NCBI GenBank assembly: GCA_036971715.1
Contig: JAVHJL010000003.1
Location: forward strand, 3,720,001-3,784,000
From: Arthrobotrys musiformis
Taxonomy: Eukaryota > Ascomycota > Orbiliomycetes > Orbiliales > Orbiliaceae
Length of the DNA stretch: 64,000 bases
Direction: 5' to 3'
A model generated the notes under the pieces. It did not search any database. It worked only from the letters and a program-made list of their open reading frames with translations, and was not told the DNA's origin. This document shows, piece after piece, positions 61,270 to 64,000 of the stretch (position 1 is its first letter; every line of letters begins with the position of its first letter). The translations under genes were made by a program, and so were the position numbers.

Positions 61270-63084
61270 TTATGGGATGTCTCTGCCTCGAGGACGAGGG
61301 TTCCGTCCCTGGGGGTCCTCATATTCCTCGTAATCCTCCAGAGACCGGCTCGGCCTGCCCCCTTCCTCTTGTATCCTGCGATTCCTCCATCGGGAAGAAG
61401 TGGACGCAGCAAATAACGGTTCGTTGTCAATATCCGGCATCCTATCCCTATCGACCACATTAACCCCATCACGATTTCTAACAGACGTAGAAGAATACCA
61501 GAAGGGATTCAGGTTTGTCATCATTCCGTTTTGATTCAGCATTTGAACTTCTTGCGCTCGCAGGGCGGTTGTTGGGTCGTTTAGGTTGGGCAATTGGGGG
61601 CCTATGAGAGCTCGGAGCTCCTCTCGTAGCACATTTGGGGGCTGGGGGTTTGAGAGGGGGTCTGAGGCCGGTTCTGTGCTCATGGCCATGGTGCTGGGGA
61701 TTTCTGCCGCGACGATTTCTTCTTGTTTTAGTTCTTCTTCGATTGGGTCTTGTGCTGAGGGATCTGGGAGGATGTCTGGGGGTATGTTTTGCTGCAGGAA
61801 GTCGGCGTCTGGGCGTAAATCGCTTGCATCGCTTTCTGAAGCGATTGATTCTTCTTGCTCTTTTTCTTCTTCCAGTTCGTAGTTGCTACTGACGCCTTCG
61901 TCCCAATCGATATCCTCCTTCTTGATAAGTATCGTGTCCGGGTCGTAGTCTAGCGCCGGGTCGTCGCGCACCCTCTGCATGCGGTGTAGCGGCTCAGACA
62001 CACCCTCCTCCTCATCATCAGATATGTGAACATAAACCGCATCCTCCTCTACCATCTCATTCTCATCCTGTCCTCCCACCCCTTCAAACTCCCCATCCAA
62101 CCTCACCGGCATTTTCAAATCATAATACTCCATCCCCGGGAACTCCCCCTCATCGGGGCCCTTATACGCTAAAGTCCACCCCCTCTTATCCTTCCCCTTC
62201 TCATTCTTCCTCTCCCCCTTCCTAGCCTCCACATTCGACTTCCTCGCCTCCACATTCGACCGTCGAAACTGCGTCCCATCGTCTTTGGTAAACCACCCAC
62301 CTCTCACCTCCCCATCCTTCTCATACAAAGGCCCACTAAGCGGCGGTCTAAACTTCTCATACTTCCCCTCCAAATACTCCCTAATCCACGGAGAAACCGT
62401 ATCTTCCGTACCCACCATATCGGGCCTCAAATACCTCTCCATCAGGTCGCGCATGTAGACGTACCCCACCCTCTCAGCCGGTAAATCCAGCTGTTGCAGA
62501 AACGTATCCGGCTGGGGGATTTTATGAACGGCGTTGGGGATGAATACCCTCCTATCCGGCGTTTTATACGATGAATCCGTTGATTGCCAGATATACACGC
62601 CTGATTCGTGTTTTGGGAGGTTATAGAGTAATCCCCTCGCATCGATCCGTTCCGCTGTAATATTCAGCGGCTGCATGGATCCACGATACCACTCGATCCC
62701 AAGTTTCTTAACATCAACCACAAACAATCCCTCCGCCCGCTCACCCAGCAAAACCACAAATGTAGGCGGAGCACTCATAATCGCAGCACCCTTCCTCGTC
62801 AGTCGTCCGCAAGAAGGGGTTTTATACGGATAAACCGCCAAAGCCTCGATCGGAGTTTCATCAGGCGGGTTATATATCCCCAACGCCGTAACGGCGTCTT
62901 TGTGGTGCGATAAGGCGACTTCGTGACATGATGTCGGGGATGGAGAGCGAGGGTGCAGGTTTGTGCCCGTGAGGAAGTAGTTGAAGGACATGAACCATTC
63001 TGGACCTATCGAGCGGAGGAAGACGGTGAAGTATGCTGTTGTTAGGGGGAGGAGGAGGATGAATGGGGGGTGAGGTATATGCAT
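61270..63084 (-). CDS. Large acidic protein with N-terminal hydrophobic anchor or signal
   Basis: A long single open frame on the minus strand. ATG 63084 is chosen because it starts MHIPHPPFILLLPLTTAYF, a signal- or anchor-like hydrophobic stretch, giving 604 residues; the frame runs open to 63339 but from a non-ATG codon. The N-terminal 230 residues or so look globular with cysteines (SPTSCHEVALSHH, PYKTPSCGRLTRKG, GVYIWQSTDSSYKTPD). A basic stretch contains an exact repeat SNVEARKSNVEARK, then a long acidic region (ISDDEEEG, ELEEEKEQEESIASESD) and a Gln/Asn/Pro-rich C terminus with Arg-rich end. No family recognised. The gene sits between two Cys/His paralogs. An earlier start (MSTIPNL or MRYFHEC, in frame) cannot be excluded. 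Confidence 0.7.
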   Translation of the reverse strand: MHIPHPPFILLLPLTTAYFTVFLRSIGPEWFMSFNYFLTGTNLHPRSPSPTSCHEVALSHHKDAVTALGIYNPPDETPIEALAVYPYKTPSCGRLTRKGAAIMSAPPTFVVLLGERAEGLFVVDVKKLGIEWYRGSMQPLNITAERIDARGLLYNLPKHESGVYIWQSTDSSYKTPDRRVFIPNAVHKIPQPDTFLQQLDLPAERVGYVYMRDLMERYLRPDMVGTEDTVSPWIREYLEGKYEKFRPPLSGPLYEKDGEVRGGWFTKDDGTQFRRSNVEARKSNVEARKGERKNEKGKDKRGWTLAYKGPDEGEFPGMEYYDLKMPVRLDGEFEGVGGQDENEMVEEDAVYVHISDDEEEGVSEPLHRMQRVRDDPALDYDPDTILIKKEDIDWDEGVSSNYELEEEKEQEESIASESDASDLRPDADFLQQNIPPDILPDPSAQDPIEEELKQEEIVAAEIPSTMAMSTEPASDPLSNPQPPNVLREELRALIGPQLPNLNDPTTALRAQEVQMLNQNGMMTNLNPFWYSSTSVRNRDGVNVVDRDRMPDIDNEPLFAASTSSRWRNRRIQEEGGRPSRSLEDYEEYEDPQGRNPRPRGRDIP

Positions 63085-63529
63085 GGTTTTGTTTCTATCA
63101 GTGAGGTTGGGGATGGTAGACATGTGGAAGTATCGTGGGAAACGAGGGGGGTATGGTGTTAGTGAGGGGGAAATACCTCGTCGCACGCCGCATTCGTGGA
63201 AATATCGCATGCTTCTTTCAGGAAACCAGCTCGCAGTCTCGTAACTAAAAATGCAACAAACGGTCGTGTTGTCGCTATCACACAGTAGAAGATATAAAAC
63301 CGTCGTAATGGCCCGGTGTAGTCTCGAGACCCGTCTCAACGGGGGGTAGAAAATATGATATTACAAAAACCCAGCCTTTTGCGATAACAAAAAGCCAGTA
63401 AATGAAGTATACTAAAAAAAGATAACTACCAAACAATAAAAAACCCCCATATACAGAAATTAAAATAAGAAAGTAGCCTTACCCCAATAACATCCAAGTT
63501 TGCTAATACCACCCCCCCAAACCCCACAA
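63085..63529. other. Intergenic region
   Basis: About 0.45 kb separating the 604-residue protein gene from paralog B. The frame of the former remains open to 63339, so a longer N terminus is possible. Nothing else is recognisable. Confidence 0.4.
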
Positions 63530-64000
63530 TCAATACTCATCCTCCTCCTCATCTTCCTCATACCGCTCAGGCTCCACTACCCTCCTCCTCCTCCTATGCC
63601 TCGGCGACAATGGAATCCCCCCGCTCCCATTCCCCTCCCCTCCAAAGCCCGAAACATGCCGGTCGACCACACACCCAGCACTATCCCCCCGCCCACCACA
63701 ACAATCCATAATAAAAGCCTCAGGAACATCATTAAAAAAATCCTCATGCTCCGGCTCCCTGGGATCATTTTCGTCGACATCCCCCCAAACATCATGCTCC
63801 AAATCCGCCTCCCACCGTCCCGGATGATACCTACACGCTTCAACATGATTATCCGCCTCATCATACGAAGCAAAACAAGTAATACATATCAAAATCTGCG
63901 ACTCCGCCTTCCTCTTCCTCGTCGAGTTCGCAGCGGGGAGTTGAGGGGGTTGTTGCAGAAGACGTTTTGTGGCGGTTAGGGTGCTGCATTTTTTGTGATA
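63530..64000 (-). CDS. Cys/His zinc-motif protein, tandem paralog B (partial)
   Basis: A minus-strand frame runs from the window edge to a stop at 63530; the 5' end is beyond the window. It contains C-x2-C-x13-C-x2-H (ICITCFASYDE, EACRYHPGRW), a 40-residue spacer, then CC-x8-C-x4-H (MDCCGGRGDSAGCVVDRH), the same ligand arrangement as the protein at 60275-60910. Upstream of the motif a KRKAE word aligns with KRKRD of paralog A, and YHKKCST near the window edge aligns with its FHSMIST. The C-terminal tail is Arg-rich, then acidic (RRRRRVVEPERYEEDEEEDEY), unlike paralog A. The first 157 codons in the window include all motif residues. Confidence 0.7.
   Translation of the reverse strand, partial: YHKKCSTLTATKRLLQQPPQLPAANSTRKRKAESQILICITCFASYDEADNHVEACRYHPGRWEADLEHDVWGDVDENDPREPEHEDFFNDVPEAFIMDCCGGRGDSAGCVVDRHVSGFGGEGNGSGGIPLSPRHRRRRRVVEPERYEEDEEEDEY

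Overview
This window is nuclear DNA of a filamentous ascomycete (Pezizomycotina). Genes have introns with GTAAGT/GTATGT-type donors and CTRAC/CTAAC-like branch points. The recognisable proteins are fungal: a MedA/Medusa-type developmental regulator, an N-terminally anchored Mia40, a PTS2-type peroxisomal thiolase, fungal thiamine pyrophosphokinase, an F-box protein and a CAP/PR-1 protein with a low-complexity linker. The secreted and low-complexity proteins would suit a lineage such as Orbiliomycetes, but that placement is inference. There are no plasmid, phage or bacterial features, no convincing tRNA or rRNA gene, and no intact transposon that I can see.

Layout. 0.4-8.6 kb is gene-dense: a secreted CAP protein (minus), MIA40 (plus, 4 exons), a small secreted Cys-rich protein (plus, 5 exons) and an SGNH hydrolase (plus, 1 exon). 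8.6-12.4 kb has no intact gene but holds coding-like fragments on the minus strand, possibly a decayed or multi-exon gene. 12.4-16.1 kb has a single-pass membrane protein (plus) and a small disordered protein (minus). 18.6-21.7 kb has an MDR-family oxidoreductase (plus) whose four introns are 318-598 nt, far longer than most others here. 21.7-51.6 kb is nearly empty of genes and centres on one gene, the MedA-like regulator at 33.4-35.4 kb, which appears to have a long, probably spliced 5' leader beginning near 29.5 kb. 51.6-64.0 kb is gene-dense again: thiamine pyrophosphokinase, peroxisomal 3-ketoacyl-CoA thiolase, an F-box protein, a conserved hypothetical protein (minus), and two paralogous minus-strand genes sharing a Cys/His metal-site-like motif, on either side of a 604-residue acidic protein. 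The second paralog runs off the window end.

Most genes are housekeeping or single-function and no operon-like or clustered pathway is evident. Four features deserve attention: the isolated MedA-like gene in roughly 30 kb of non-coding DNA, the in-frame first intron of that gene, the long-intron oxidoreductase, and the tandem Cys/His paralogs. Coordinates of spliced genes come from manual joining of exons with checked phase; start codons are stated where uncertain.
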